A stretch of DNA of 64,000 bases from NCBI GenBank assembly GCA_013178375.1, contig JABLXQ010000004.1, forward strand, positions 1 through 64,000. Direction: 5' to 3'. The translations under genes and the position numbers were made by a program. Positions within the stretch are counted from its first letter, which is position 1. Every line of letters begins with the position of its first letter. Of the stretch, positions 33,714 to 42,237 are shown one piece after another. The stretch comes from Gammaproteobacteria bacterium (GTDB lineage Bacteria > Pseudomonadota > Gammaproteobacteria > Pseudomonadales > Ketobacteraceae). A model generated the notes under the pieces. The model did no database searches. It was not told where the DNA came from and saw nothing but the letters and a program-made list of their open reading frames with translations.

Positions 33714-33860
33714 TCCATTACTTGATCAATTAGCCAGTACTGCGCAATCTGCGCGGTAGGCAGTCCCCAGCGGCGGTTTCAACACCGACGCGACTCCATT
33801 CCAGGACTGGACACGCAACCCCAAGGATAGTGCAGCCAACCCGCTTTCGCCTTTGAGCCC

Positions 33861-34511
33861 ATGACCGAACCACTGACCCGAGCCGAACAGAAACAACAGA
33901 CCCGCGAAACCATCATGACGGCGGCCGTCCGCAAGATGAATGACGACCGTGGCTTCTCCAGCCTGAGCCTGCGCGAAGTGGCGAAAGAGGCCGGCATCGC
34001 GCCCGCCTCGTTCTATCGTCATTTTGAAAACATGGAGGATCTGGCGCTGGCGCTGGTGAAGGAGGCCGGCGATGCGCTGCTCAAGATCATGAGCATCACG
34101 CGGGAATCGGAAGAGAAAGGCGAAAACATTCTGGAAAACGCAGTGGCAATGTGCATGGCGCACTTTCGCGAAAACGGCCCGCTGTTTCGCGTATTGGCGC
34201 GAGAGTCCACTGGCAATTCACCCATTATCCGCCGCGCCATTCAGCGGGTGCTGAACGAACTGAACAAACAGCTGGCAGCAGTAATCGAACTGGAGATGAA
34301 AAAACGCGGCCGCGCCATCACTGACGCAGCCTGGATTGCGGAAGCCATCATCACCATCATTTTTTACATTGGCGTTTCCAATATCGACCTTTCCTATGCC
34401 CGGCAGAAGGAAGCAGAGAAACGCCTGGTGCATCACGTTCGCGCCATTTACTGGGGTGCTGAGGCCATGGCCAGCTCGCAGCATCTGGAACGGCAGCTGA
34501 TGCTGTCCTGA
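33861..34511 (+). CDS. FabR-like TetR-family transcriptional repressor
   Basis: A 216-residue TetR-family protein. The N-terminal helix-turn-helix (FSSLSLREVAKEAGIAPASF then YRHF) is nearly the same as in FabR, the repressor that senses unsaturated versus saturated acyl thioesters and controls unsaturated fatty-acid synthesis. The C-terminal ligand domain (FRVLARESTGNSPIIRRAI) also follows that family. It is divergent from the wax-ester operon, and two FabR-like dyads lie between them. I infer that it couples storage-lipid synthesis to membrane acyl composition. It could equally be a FabR paralogue specialised for this operon. Confidence 0.8.
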   Translation: MTEPLTRAEQKQQTRETIMTAAVRKMNDDRGFSSLSLREVAKEAGIAPASFYRHFENMEDLALALVKEAGDALLKIMSITRESEEKGENILENAVAMCMAHFRENGPLFRVLARESTGNSPIIRRAIQRVLNELNKQLAAVIELEMKKRGRAITDAAWIAEAIITIIFYIGVSNIDLSYARQKEAEKRLVHHVRAIYWGAEAMASSQHLERQLMLS

Positions 34512-34520
34512 GCGTGCAGC

Positions 34521-35138
34521 TCAAGGCTTGAAAGCAACACCCGCAATCACCGGCGCCACCAGCGCCGGTACCTTCGGATGAATGAAATCGTCAATTGACT
34601 CATAACGAAAGCCTGCCGCCTCGAACAGCGCGCGGGTGTCACGATTGATTTCGCAACCACAGGCCATTTTCCGCCACAAGGGATTCAAGCGGTTCTGCCA
34701 GGCGCGCGTGGTGCCATGGGGCGACACCACGTGCTCGAAAAACACCAGTCGGCCACCGGGCTTCAATACACGAAACGCTTCCTGCGCGGCTTTTTCCGGT
34801 TCGGGAATCGTGCAGAACACCAGGCAGGCCACCACGGTATCGAAATCCGCATCGGCAAACGGCAACGCACGGGCATCGCCGGTGGTCAGTGAAATCGGCA
34901 CACCGTGACCGGTCGAGCGCGCCACACCGCGCGCTTTTTCCAGCATGGTTTCCACCGGTTCAATGCCCACTATCTCGCGCACAGAGGATTGATAGAATCC
35001 CAGGTTCGCACCGGTGCCGGCGCCGATTTCCAGCACCCGCCCTTCCGCCTGCCCGATCAGATCGGCGATCTGGCGGCGAAATCCCCGCGTAGCCCACTCC
35101 ATGACCGGCGGAAAAATATGACTTTCGTAAAAACTCAT
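34521..35138 (-). CDS. Class I SAM-dependent methyltransferase
   Basis: A 205-residue methyltransferase of the Methyltransf_11 type: SAM-binding motif I VLEIGAGTGANLGFY, motif II region VGIEPVETMLEKAR, acidic TGDARALPFADADFDTV, and the FRVLKPGGRLVFFEH block. Sequence style (HVVSPHGTTRAWQNRLNPLW and CEINRD) resembles the methyltransferases related to human METTL7/TMT1 and UbiE-like enzymes acting on lipids or small thiols. The substrate is unknown. The ATG at 35138 has AGAGGG at 4 nt. Confidence 0.85.
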   Translation of the reverse strand: MSFYESHIFPPVMEWATRGFRRQIADLIGQAEGRVLEIGAGTGANLGFYQSSVREIVGIEPVETMLEKARGVARSTGHGVPISLTTGDARALPFADADFDTVVACLVFCTIPEPEKAAQEAFRVLKPGGRLVFFEHVVSPHGTTRAWQNRLNPLWRKMACGCEINRDTRALFEAAGFRYESIDDFIHPKVPALVAPVIAGVAFKP

Positions 35139-35195
35139 AACGCCCTCTGTTTCAAATGATGCGAAGAATGATGCGCGGCGATTGCCACCAACACA

Positions 35196-36086
35196 TCAGG
35201 TTGCCCGCTGCGGGGACAAGCGCGCCAGCCAGTGATCGCCCCAATAATACAGCAGCAGCCCGCTGCCAATAATGATCGCACCGGTAACCAGCGTCGGCGT
35301 AATGGGCTCCCCGTTCAATACCGATCCCAGTGTAATCGCCAGCACCGGCGTGACCAGCGTGGTCAGCGCCACCGTGCTGGCCGGCAGATGTTTCAACACA
35401 TAGAAATAACAGAAAAAGCCGATGAAAGATCCAAACAGTGCCAGGTACAGGATCGCACCCACGGTGCGCGGCTCCAGCGACTGGATATGCAATCCCATCA
35501 CCGCCGCCACCGCGCCGTACAGCGGCGTTGCCATCATCAGCGTGCCCACCGTCTGCGCCAGCGGATGCAGTACCGGCCCTTCCCGCTTGATCAGCACGCC
35601 ACTCAGGCAAAAACAGAACACACTGAACAACACCAGCGCGAATCCCAGCAGATTGCCATTCAGCAGCAGGATTTCGTGACGAAACACCACCACCAGCCCT
35701 GTCAGACCCAGCGCCATCGCCAGCCACTTGCTCGGTGAAAACGGCGGCTCGTTCAGCAGGAAACGCGACAGCACCGCCGAAATCACCGGCGACAGCCCGT
35801 ACAGAATCGAAATCAATCCCGACGGCATGAACTGCGCGCCAAAATACACGCACAGCAGCCCCAGAAACACACCGATATTGGAAAACGCATACACCCGCAC
35901 CGCCTGACGATGCCACGGCACCACCACACCCCACAGTCGCGCCAGCGCCCAGCCCAGCATCGCAGCCAGCAACACGCGCCCAAAGGCGCCAGCCACCGGC
36001 GACATTCCCTGGGAACTCCACTTCACACCCAGCGGCGTGGTGGACCATACAAAAATCACAACGATATAGGCGGCGGGCACCGACAT
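35196..36086 (-). CDS. EamA/DMT-family transporter (10-TM exporter)
   Basis: A 296-residue membrane protein with about ten hydrophobic segments in two EamA repeats. The first spans about residues 5-135 (SVPAAYIVVIFVWSTTPLGV to SPVISAVLSRFLLNEPPF) and the second about 150-285 (PVLAITLGSVLNGEPITPTL). The family exports amino acids, nucleobases or other metabolites by an antiport-like mechanism. AAGGAG lies 8 nt before the ATG. A 270-nt leader with an attenuator-like structure precedes the gene and may reveal its regulation. An overlapping frame in the same strand (35152-36048) is a shadow. Confidence 0.88.
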   Translation of the reverse strand: MSVPAAYIVVIFVWSTTPLGVKWSSQGMSPVAGAFGRVLLAAMLGWALARLWGVVVPWHRQAVRVYAFSNIGVFLGLLCVYFGAQFMPSGLISILYGLSPVISAVLSRFLLNEPPFSPSKWLAMALGLTGLVVVFRHEILLLNGNLLGFALVLFSVFCFCLSGVLIKREGPVLHPLAQTVGTLMMATPLYGAVAAVMGLHIQSLEPRTVGAILYLALFGSFIGFFCYFYVLKHLPASTVALTTLVTPVLAITLGSVLNGEPITPTLVTGAIIIGSGLLLYYWGDHWLARLSPQRAT

Positions 36087-36150
36087 GTCTTCACTCCTTA
36101 TTACCTCCTCTGTGATGCAGCATTTGCCTTTTGCCTGCGCCGGAAACGAA

Positions 36151-36187
36151 AAAGGCCGCAGGTTCCTGGAACGCTGCGGCCTCTTTG
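36151..36187 (-). terminator. Leader terminator (attenuator) upstream of the EamA gene
   Basis: On the minus strand AGGCCGCAG (36182-36174) pairs with CTGCGGCCT (36161-36153), followed by a U-tract of five. It lies 65 bp before the EamA ATG and downstream of a predicted promoter, so it would stop the leader transcript. A second copy of the distal arm (CCTGCGGCC, 36299-36291) in the leader can compete for the same partner, giving an antiterminator. Confidence 0.7.
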
Positions 36188-36206
36188 AAACGGTGGATGT
36201 GCTCTG

Positions 36207-36344
36207 TTACAAATCCGTTTCCCTCACCACAGCCGTTCCATTTGCACGCCAGACGCGGACTCGCGCACGGGTCATCGCACGGCATTTAATGGCCGCAGGC
36301 GATAGGGACGGTGCTGGAATGAGTGCTGTGATTTGGTATGTCAT
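36207..36344 (-). CDS. Putative 45-residue leader peptide of the EamA gene
   Basis: The frame runs from ATG 36344 to TAA 36207: MTYQITALIPAPSLSPAAIK, then CRAMTRARVRVWRANGTAVV and RETDL. It begins about 10 nt after the predicted -10, without a clear ribosome-binding site. The middle is rich in arginine codons (RARVRVWR). It covers the distal-arm copy CCTGCGGCC (codons for Pro-Ala-Ala) and ends 25 nt before the terminator stem. If translated, ribosome progress would decide which hairpin forms. The peptide itself may be fortuitous. Confidence 0.4.
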   Translation of the reverse strand: MTYQITALIPAPSLSPAAIKCRAMTRARVRVWRANGTAVVRETDL

Positions 36345-36352
36345 AGTTCTAC

Positions 36353-36382
36353 ACTATAGGCGGCCGCTAAAAACAGGGTCAA
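36353..36382 (-). promoter_or_regulatory. Predicted sigma-70 promoter for the EamA leader
   Basis: On the minus strand TTGACC (36382-36377) and TATAGT (36358-36353), 18 bp apart, both close to consensus. It gives a leader of about 265 nt before the EamA start codon. Confidence 0.55.
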
Positions 36383-36434
36383 ACCCTTTTTTGTAATTTC
36401 AGAAAAAATTCACGCAAACAATTTCGAAGTGCAT

Positions 36435-37694
36435 ATGAACATTTATCTGGTGGGTGGCGCCGTGCGCGATGAACTGCTGGGCATTCCCGGCAAGGACCGC
36501 GACTGGGTGGTAGTCGGCGCCACAGAACAAGCAATGCGGGATCAGGGCTTTACGCCGGTGGGCAAGGATTTTCCTGTTTTCCTGCATCCGGTCACCCATG
36601 AGGAATACGCACTGGCCCGCACCGAGCGCAAGAGCGGCCGTGGTTACACCGGCTTCGAATGCTACAGCGGCAGCGAAGTCACGCTGGAACAGGATCTGTC
36701 GCGGCGCGATCTCACCATCAACGCCATTGCCCGGCAGGACGATGGCACCCTCGTCGATCCCTTTCATGGCCAGCAGGATCTGCAGAACCGCTTGCTGCGC
36801 CACGTGTCTCCTGCCTTCGTGGAAGATCCCCTGCGGGTGTTGCGCGTCGCACGCTTTCTGGCGCGCTTTCACGATCGCGGCTTTCAAATTGCAGACGAAA
36901 CGCTGGCGCTGATGCGCGACATCGCCGCCAGCGGCGAACTGCAAACGCTGACGCCGGAACGGGTCTGGACCGAAACCGAAAAGGCCCTGCTGGAACCCTC
37001 GCCCTGGCGCTATTTCGAAGCCCTGCGCGACTGCGGCGCACTGGCAGTGGTATTTCCCGAGCTGGACAAACTGTTTGGCGTGCCGCAACCGCCCAAACAC
37101 CACCCGGAAATCGACACCGGCATTCATATGCTGCTGACATTGCAGGCAGCGCTGAAACTGATGCAGACTCACCCGCTGGAAAAAGCGGATCGCGTCGCCG
37201 TGCTGTTTTCGCTGATCTGTCACGACCTGGGCAAAAGCATGACCCCGGAATACAAATGGCCGAGTCATCCGGGACACGAGCCCATCAGCGCGCATCTGGC
37301 GGAAAAACTGTGTATACGTTTGCGTGCACCCAATCCGGTAAAAAGACTGAGCCTGCTGGTGTCTGAGTTCCACACCCACTGCCACCGTGCCTTCGAACTG
37401 AAACCAGCCACGGTGATGCGCCTGCTGGAAGCGCTGGACGCCTTGCGCCGGCCGGAAACATTGCCGCTGTTTCTGCTGGCCTGCGAAGCCGACGCCCGCG
37501 GCCGCACCGGCCTGGAAGATCGCGACTATCCGCAAGCCGACTATATTCGGGATTGCGCCGCCGCCGCGCGACTGGTGGAAGCCAAACCGCTGGTGGAACT
37601 GGGTTTCAAGGGCGAAACCCTCGGCATTGAATTGCGCAAGCGCCGCATAGTTGCGATTCGCGACGTCAAAAACTGCTATGTGAAAGAACAGTGA
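36435..37694 (+). CDS. cca: tRNA nucleotidyltransferase (CCA-adding enzyme) with HD domain
   Basis: A 419-residue multifunctional CCA protein that adds or repairs the 3' CCA of tRNA. The nucleotidyltransferase head is at the N-terminus: [14 protein letters not shown] with the metal-binding pair in KDRDWVVV, then [11 protein letters not shown]. Domains C/D continue to about 215, and an HD-type phosphohydrolase domain follows ([13 protein letters not shown], then [11 protein letters not shown]). ATG 36435 with GAAG upstream is preferred to GTG 36429, since relatives begin directly with MxIYLVGG. First gene of a run leading into folate genes. Confidence 0.93.
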   Translation: MNIYLVGGAVRDELLGIPGKDRDWVVVGATEQAMRDQGFTPVGKDFPVFLHPVTHEEYALARTERKSGRGYTGFECYSGSEVTLEQDLSRRDLTINAIARQDDGTLVDPFHGQQDLQNRLLRHVSPAFVEDPLRVLRVARFLARFHDRGFQIADETLALMRDIAASGELQTLTPERVWTETEKALLEPSPWRYFEALRDCGALAVVFPELDKLFGVPQPPKHHPEIDTGIHMLLTLQAALKLMQTHPLEKADRVAVLFSLICHDLGKSMTPEYKWPSHPGHEPISAHLAEKLCIRLRAPNPVKRLSLLVSEFHTHCHRAFELKPATVMRLLEALDALRRPETLPLFLLACEADARGRTGLEDRDYPQADYIRDCAAAARLVEAKPLVELGFKGETLGIELRKRRIVAIRDVKNCYVKEQ

Positions 37695-37704
37695 AGGAAT
37701 AACA

Positions 37705-38451
37705 ATGACAATCGATTCTTCCCGCAAGGTGGCCTTGATCACCGGCTCTGCCCGCCGCATCGGCGCTCACACCGCAGATTATTTCCATCAGCGCGACTAC
37801 GACATCGTGCTGCATTATCGCAGTTCCGGCGACGGCGCGAAAAACCTGCGCGACCGGCTCAATGCGGTACGCCCCCATTCCTGCATTGCGCTGCATGCGG
37901 ATCTGTCCGACCCCGCCGCCTGGGAACAGCTGGCAGAACAGGTACGCAGCTGGAAACACCGGCTCGATCTGCTGGTGAATAATGCTTCTTCGTATTACGC
38001 AACGGAATTTGGCAACACCACGCTCAGCCAGTGGAACGACCTGTTCGCCAGCAATGCCATGGCGCCATTTTTTCTCACCCAGTATTTATTGCCGCTGCTG
38101 AAACAGAGTCGTGGCTGTGTGGTGAACATCGTCGATATCAATGCTGACAAGCCGCTGCCGGATTTCACGCCCTACTGCATGGCGAAGGCCGCGCTGAAAG
38201 CCATGACACTGTCGCTGGCCCGCGCGCTGGCGCCGGAGGTGCGGGTGAATGGTGTATCCCCCGGCACCATTCTCTGGCCCGCCGACGGCAATATGCCTGA
38301 CTCCGTACAGCAAGCCATTCTGACCAACACGCCCATGCAAACCATCGGCTCGCCGGATGACATTGCCAAAGCGATTTATTTTCTTGCGGAGCAGGCACCC
38401 TTCGTCACCGGCCAGATCATTGCGGTGGATGGCGGATATTCACTGCGCTGA
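37705..38451 (+). CDS. folM: Pteridine reductase (FolM/PTR1-like SDR)
   Basis: A 248-residue short-chain reductase with the pteridine-reductase variant of the glycine motif, ITGSARRIG (Arg in place of Gly), followed by VNNASSYYAT and YCMAKAALKAM (Tyr-x3-Lys). The C-terminus AVDGGYSLR is typical. It reduces dihydromonapterin or dihydrofolate with NADPH. It starts 10 bp after cca with AAGGA at 6 nt, and lies next to folK and folB on the other strand, a coherent pterin cluster. Symbol by family resemblance. Confidence 0.85.
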   Translation: MTIDSSRKVALITGSARRIGAHTADYFHQRDYDIVLHYRSSGDGAKNLRDRLNAVRPHSCIALHADLSDPAAWEQLAEQVRSWKHRLDLLVNNASSYYATEFGNTTLSQWNDLFASNAMAPFFLTQYLLPLLKQSRGCVVNIVDINADKPLPDFTPYCMAKAALKAMTLSLARALAPEVRVNGVSPGTILWPADGNMPDSVQQAILTNTPMQTIGSPDDIAKAIYFLAEQAPFVTGQIIAVDGGYSLR

Positions 38452-38973
38452 CAGAAACGGCTCCACCAGTTTCAATTCCCATCTGGATTTGCCGAAGCCA
38501 CGCCACAACTCGGCAAAAGTCTGTTGCAGTTGCGGATGACGGCCGGAAGGCACCAGCAGAGACAGCGGATAGAGGACATAGGCGCGCCGGAGCACATCCG
38601 GATGCGGCAGCACGACACCGTCCACATCGCCAACAGCATCGCCATACAGCAGCAGATCAATATCCAGTGGACACACCGGATTTTTCTGGAGGCACTCACC
38701 GGTGGTATGTACGCGCCCGCACTGCTCCTCAATCTGGCGCAACTGCTGCTTCAGTTCTCCCGCCGGTACGTTGCAGACCGCGGACACCACCAGATTGAAA
38801 TACAGCTCGGCATCGGGCGCTGTGGCCACCGCTGCCGTCGCCAGCGGCGCATTGGCAAATACCGGTGAAACCTGCAGGGTTCCGAAGCGCTCCTGCAACA
38901 GATCCAGAGCCAGGCGGATATTCCTCCGCGGCTGATCGTTACTGCCCAGGCCCAGGAAAACGGTGGTACTCAA
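38440..38973 (-). CDS. folK: 6-hydroxymethyl-7,8-dihydropterin pyrophosphokinase (HPPK)
   Basis: A 177-residue HPPK: N-terminus FLGLGSNDQPRRNI, middle AELYFNLVVSA, and the diagnostic CPLDIDLLLYGD with the metal-binding aspartates, followed by LPHPDVLRRAYVL. It transfers pyrophosphate from ATP to hydroxymethyl-dihydropterin in folate synthesis. The ATG overlaps the folB stop by 4 bp. Its 3' end overlaps the 3' end of the convergent folM gene by 12 bp. Confidence 0.93.
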   Translation of the reverse strand: MSTTVFLGLGSNDQPRRNIRLALDLLQERFGTLQVSPVFANAPLATAAVATAPDAELYFNLVVSAVCNVPAGELKQQLRQIEEQCGRVHTTGECLQKNPVCPLDIDLLLYGDAVGDVDGVVLPHPDVLRRAYVLYPLSLLVPSGRHPQLQQTFAELWRGFGKSRWELKLVEPFLSAQ

Positions 38974-39326
38974 CCAGCCCCACCCCGCTCGATCAGCACG
39001 CCCACATCCTTCGATCCGTGGATCGCGCCAGGTTTGCTCACCCGCAACCGCAGCCAGGGCACGCCGAACTCGTCCCGCAGGATGGTGGCAATCGATTCCG
39101 CCAGGGTTTCCACCAGCTGGAAACTGCTGTCCTCCACGAACTGGATCAGACGGGTGGCCACCGCCTTGTAGTTCAGGGCATCCTCCAGCTGATCAGTCGC
39201 GGCCGCGCGCGCCACATCCGAGGCCATTTCCAGATCCAGCACCACCGTCTGCCGGATCGCCCGCTCCCACTCGAACACGCCGATCACGGTCTGGATTTTC
39301 AGCTCGCGTATGAAAACAATATCCAT
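38970..39326 (-). CDS. folB: Dihydroneopterin aldolase
   Basis: A 118-residue DHNA. The frame extends to 39527, but ATG 39326 matches the family start (MDIVFIRELKIQTVIGVFEW). The active-site glutamate lies in VIGVFEWER, the conserved lysine in LRVSKPGAIHGSKDVGV. It converts dihydroneopterin to hydroxymethyl-dihydropterin, the substrate of the following FolK. Translationally coupled to folK and divergent from plsY. Confidence 0.92.
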   Translation of the reverse strand: MDIVFIRELKIQTVIGVFEWERAIRQTVVLDLEMASDVARAAATDQLEDALNYKAVATRLIQFVEDSSFQLVETLAESIATILRDEFGVPWLRLRVSKPGAIHGSKDVGVLIERGGAG

Positions 39327-39370
39327 CTGCCCTGCCTGTTTCTGATTGCGCTTGAGCAACCGGCAGCGAA

Positions 39371-40039
39371 GTGAAACAATTCTTTCATCATTGTTTAACC
39401 ACCCGCGTGGAGTTGCTTCTGTACAGCCTGCTGGCCGTCGTGCTCTGGACATTTTCCTATCTGCTGGGATCGGTTTCCACCGCGATCCTGGTGTGCCGTC
39501 TGTTCGGCTATCCCGATCCCCGCTCAACCGGCTCCCACAACCCGGGCGCCACCAATGTGTTGCGGGTGGGCGGGAAGGCGGCGGCCATTGTCACATTGAT
39601 TGGCGATGTTGCCAAAGGCGTGGTGCCGGTGTTGATCGCGCGCCAGCTCGGGCTGCCCGACAGCATCGCCGCCTTCTGCGGGTTCTGTGCCTTTCTGGGC
39701 CATCTGTATCCGGTGTATTTCGATTTCCAGGGCGGCAAGGGCGTGGCCACGGCGATGGGTGCGGTGGCGGCGCTGCACTGGCCGTCGGCACTGGCCGTCG
39801 GGCTGGTCTGGCTGGTGGTTGCTGCCACCACCCGCATCAGCTCGCTCGCCGCCATCGTCAGCTTTTTCACCGCGCCCATGCTGGTCCTGCTGATCCGGGC
39901 CGACCTGTTCTATCCGATCCTAGTGCTGTCCCTGATGCTGCTGTTTCGCCATCGCGTGAATATCGTGCAGCTGATCCGGGGCGAGGAACTGGCCTTCGGC
40001 AGCAAGGAATCCGGCGACGGAAGCTCGCCGCAGGAATGA
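39371..40039 (+). CDS. plsY: Acyl-phosphate glycerol-3-phosphate acyltransferase
   Basis: A 222-residue polytopic inner-membrane enzyme of about five TM segments. The three PlsY motifs are visible: GSVSTAILV, GSHNPGATNVLRVGGKAAA and GHLYPVYFDFQGGKGVAT. It makes lysophosphatidate from acyl-phosphate and glycerol-3-phosphate, the first step of phospholipid synthesis. The frame begins at GTG 39371 and is about 20 residues longer at the N-terminus than usual, so a later start (e.g. GTG 39407) is possible. The C-terminal tail (GSKESGDGSSPQE) is polar. Confidence 0.92.
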   Translation: MKQFFHHCLTTRVELLLYSLLAVVLWTFSYLLGSVSTAILVCRLFGYPDPRSTGSHNPGATNVLRVGGKAAAIVTLIGDVAKGVVPVLIARQLGLPDSIAAFCGFCAFLGHLYPVYFDFQGGKGVATAMGAVAALHWPSALAVGLVWLVVAATTRISSLAAIVSFFTAPMLVLLIRADLFYPILVLSLMLLFRHRVNIVQLIRGEELAFGSKESGDGSSPQE

Positions 40040-40106
40040 CCGGCGCAAGCTGCACCGTATTTCCTCACCCGATGCTCGCAGAACACTCCACCGCAATCCC
40101 GCCGGT

Positions 40107-41180
40107 TCAAGCCGGTCTGGAATCCTGATCGACCCGGGAAGAATCCGCCTGATCCTGCCCATTCAACTCCGACAACGGCCAGCGCGCCCGCGCCCGCACC
40201 GCCAGATCCGTTTTGGCTCCCGCCAGCAGACGCTGATACCCGGCAAACGCGATCATGGCGCCGTTATCGGTGCAGTATTTCAGCTGGGGATAAAACACCT
40301 GGGCCCGCAGCTTGGCGGCCACTTCCTGCAGCCGCGCCCGCAGATGCAGGTTGGCACTGACACCACCGGCCACCACCAGCTGTTTCACGCCGGTGTGCTG
40401 CAGCGCCCGCCGGCACTTGATCGCCAGCGTCTCCACCACCGCATCCTGGAACGCCCAGCAGATATCGCTGACATCCTGTTCGCTCAAGCCAGTTGGCGAA
40501 CGCTCACACTCGTCACGAGTATTGAGACAAAAGGTTTTCAGGCCGCTGAAACTAAAGTCCAGGCCGGGGCGATCGGTCATCGGGCGGGGGAAACGGAAGC
40601 GCTGCGGATTGCCCTGTTCCGCCCGGGCCGCCAGCCGGGGGCCACCGGGATAGCCCAGTCCCAGCATCTTGGCGGTCTTGTCAAAGGCTTCGCCCGCAGC
40701 GTCATCGAGGGATTCCCCCAGGATTTCGTAGTCGCCGATGGCCTTTACGCTCACCAGCATGGTGTGGCCGCCACTCACCAGCAGAGCGACGAACGGCGCC
40801 GTCGGAGCCGGGTCTTCCAGCATGGGCGCCAGCAGATGCCCTTCCATGTGGTGCACGGGAAAACTGGGCACACCCCAGGCATACGCCAGACTTTTCGCCA
40901 CCGCAGCCCCCACCAGCAAAGCCCCCACCAGGCCGGGGCCAGCGGTATAAACCACCGCATCCAGGTCCCCTGGCTGGCAGCCGGCCCGGGACATCACTTC
41001 CTTTATAAGAGGAATGACCTTGCGCACATGGTCGCGCGACGCCAGTTCCGGCACCACTCCACCGTATTCGGCGTGCAGTTCCACCTGGCTGTACAGCGCA
41101 TCCGCCAGAATCCCGGCCTGGCTGTCATAGATGGCGATGCCGGTTTCATCGCAGGAGGTTTCGATTCCCAATACCCGCAC
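40107..41180 (-). CDS. tsaD: tRNA N6-threonylcarbamoyladenosine biosynthesis protein TsaD
   Basis: A 357-residue TsaD (Gcp/Kae1) protein that transfers the threonylcarbamoyl group to A37 of ANN-decoding tRNAs. Motifs: [14 protein letters not shown] at the N-terminus, the iron-binding [39 protein letters not shown] and [12 protein letters not shown]. The start is GTG 41180 with AGGTGA upstream. It is divergent from rpsU, the standard arrangement in gammaproteobacteria. The C-terminus has an extra polar tail of about 15 residues. Confidence 0.95.
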   Translation of the reverse strand: MRVLGIETSCDETGIAIYDSQAGILADALYSQVELHAEYGGVVPELASRDHVRKVIPLIKEVMSRAGCQPGDLDAVVYTAGPGLVGALLVGAAVAKSLAYAWGVPSFPVHHMEGHLLAPMLEDPAPTAPFVALLVSGGHTMLVSVKAIGDYEILGESLDDAAGEAFDKTAKMLGLGYPGGPRLAARAEQGNPQRFRFPRPMTDRPGLDFSFSGLKTFCLNTRDECERSPTGLSEQDVSDICWAFQDAVVETLAIKCRRALQHTGVKQLVVAGGVSANLHLRARLQEVAAKLRAQVFYPQLKYCTDNGAMIAFAGYQRLLAGAKTDLAVRARARWPLSELNGQDQADSSRVDQDSRPA

Positions 41181-41233
41181 GAACGTTCACCTTGTGGCTG
41201 GAAAGGGCGCGATATTAACGGAATCAGGAGGCT

Positions 41234-41262
41234 TTGCAATTGCCGGGCAATCCCTTTAAAAT
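41234..41262 (+). promoter_or_regulatory. Promoter of the rpsU-dnaG-rpoD operon
   Basis: TTGCAA (41234-41239), a 17-bp spacer and TAAAAT (41257-41262), about 140 bp before rpsU. Both hexamers are near consensus and the location is where the macromolecular-synthesis operon promoter is expected. The long leader contains short complementary stretches (CATGCTGT / ACAGCATG). Confidence 0.65.
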
Positions 41263-41403
41263 GCACCACCCCTGTGGTCCAGGACTAAACATGCTGTATC
41301 CCGACCACACAGAATCGGTAATCGAATCAGGTTTTATGGCCCGCGCCCGGCGTGGTCATAAATGAATTTGCCACAGCATGCATACAGTAAGGTGATGAGT
41401 TAA

Positions 41404-41619
41404 ATGCCTCAGGTCAAGGTCAAAGAAAACGAGCCGTTCGACGTTGCACTGCGTCGTTTCAAGCGTTCCTGCGAAAAAGCGGGTGTTCTGGCAGAAGTTC
41501 GCCGTCGCGAGTTCTACGAAAAGCCCACCCAGATCCGCAAGCGCAAGCAAGCTGCCGCAGTGAAGCGCCACGCCAAGAAAGTGGCCCGCGACGTCGTCCG
41601 TCGCAAGCGCCTGTTCTAA
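41404..41619 (+). CDS. rpsU: 30S ribosomal protein S21
   Basis: A 71-residue, strongly basic protein starting [20 protein letters not shown] and ending [12 protein letters not shown], the full S21 sequence with the usual length. It binds near the anti-Shine-Dalgarno region of the 30S subunit and helps initiation. AAGGTGA lies 8 nt before the ATG. First gene of the macromolecular-synthesis operon. Confidence 0.98.
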   Translation: MPQVKVKENEPFDVALRRFKRSCEKAGVLAEVRRREFYEKPTQIRKRKQAAAVKRHAKKVARDVVRRKRLF

Positions 41620-41650
41620 GCGCACACCGCACCAGACTACCTTACGCGAT

Positions 41651-41690
41651 TACGCCGGCGGGGCTACCCGATCCGGCGTATTTGTGTTTT
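41651..41690 (+). terminator. Terminator/attenuator between rpsU and yqeY
   Basis: Stem TACGCCGG (41651-41658) / CCGGCGTA (41673-41680), with an inner CGGG/CCCG helix, followed by TTTGTGTTTT. A partial terminator here would give the known higher expression of rpsU over dnaG and rpoD. Confidence 0.65.
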
Positions 41691-41723
41691 CCTAACTGCC
41701 AACTTATTTGGAAGGAACCCAGC

Positions 41724-42170
41724 ATGTCAGAGATCCAAGCCAGAATAAATGAAGCCGTTAAAGATGCCATGCGCGCCAAGGACAAAGATCGCCTGGGCAC
41801 CCTGCGCCTGGCTACGTCGGAATTCAAGAAAATCGAAGTGGATGAGCGCGTTACGCTGGACGACGCCCGCGTCATCGCCGTCCTCGACAAGATGATCAAG
41901 CAGCGCAAGGATTCCGTCACCCAGTTCAACGCCGGCGGCCGCGCCGATCTGGCGGACAAAGAGCAGGCAGAAATCAGCGTGCTGCAGGAATTCTTGCCCG
42001 CCGCCCTCAGCGACGCGGAACTGGAAGCCCTGATGAAGAAAGCCATTGCCGAATCCGGCGCCGAAGGCATGAAGGACATGGGCAAGGTCATGGCGATCCT
42101 GAAGCCGCAGGTCCAGGGCCGCACCGACATGGGCGCCGTGAGCCAGAAGATCAAGGCGCTGCTAGGCTAA
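41724..42170 (+). CDS. GatB/YqeY-domain protein
   Basis: A 148-residue helical protein of the YqeY family, resembling the C-terminal tRNA-binding domain of GatB. Start ATG 41724 follows GGAAGGA at 8 nt; an earlier frame start at 41682 lies inside the terminator. Sequence MSEIQARINEAVKDAMRAKD and later MGKVMAILKPQVQGRTDMG are typical. The function in gammaproteobacteria is not established. It regularly sits between rpsU and dnaG outside the enterics. Confidence 0.93.
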   Translation: MSEIQARINEAVKDAMRAKDKDRLGTLRLATSEFKKIEVDERVTLDDARVIAVLDKMIKQRKDSVTQFNAGGRADLADKEQAEISVLQEFLPAALSDAELEALMKKAIAESGAEGMKDMGKVMAILKPQVQGRTDMGAVSQKIKALLG

Positions 42171-42185
42171 GAAAATCCGGCATGA

Positions 42186-42210
42186 CGGCGGGCCCGCACG
42201 ACGCCCGCCG
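42186..42210 (+). other. GC-rich hairpin before dnaG
   Basis: CGGCGGGC (42186-42193) pairs with GCCCGCCG (42203-42210), 9-nt loop, no U-tract. It lies in the yqeY-dnaG gap, where transcript processing or pausing keeps primase levels low in other species. Role inferred from position. Confidence 0.4.
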
Positions 42211-42237
42211 CGCGGTGTTCCCAAAACAAGGTGTTTC

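Noticed and set aside
35152-36048. Second long minus-strand frame over the EamA gene
   Set aside because: Gly/Ala/Val-rich out-of-frame shadow; the in-frame product has ten TM segments and a ribosome-binding site.
36085-36396. 103-codon plus-strand frame upstream of cca
   Set aside because: Lies on the strand opposite the EamA promoter, leader and terminator; no ribosome-binding site.
36399-37760. 453-codon minus-strand frame opposite cca
   Set aside because: Antisense shadow of a highly conserved gene.
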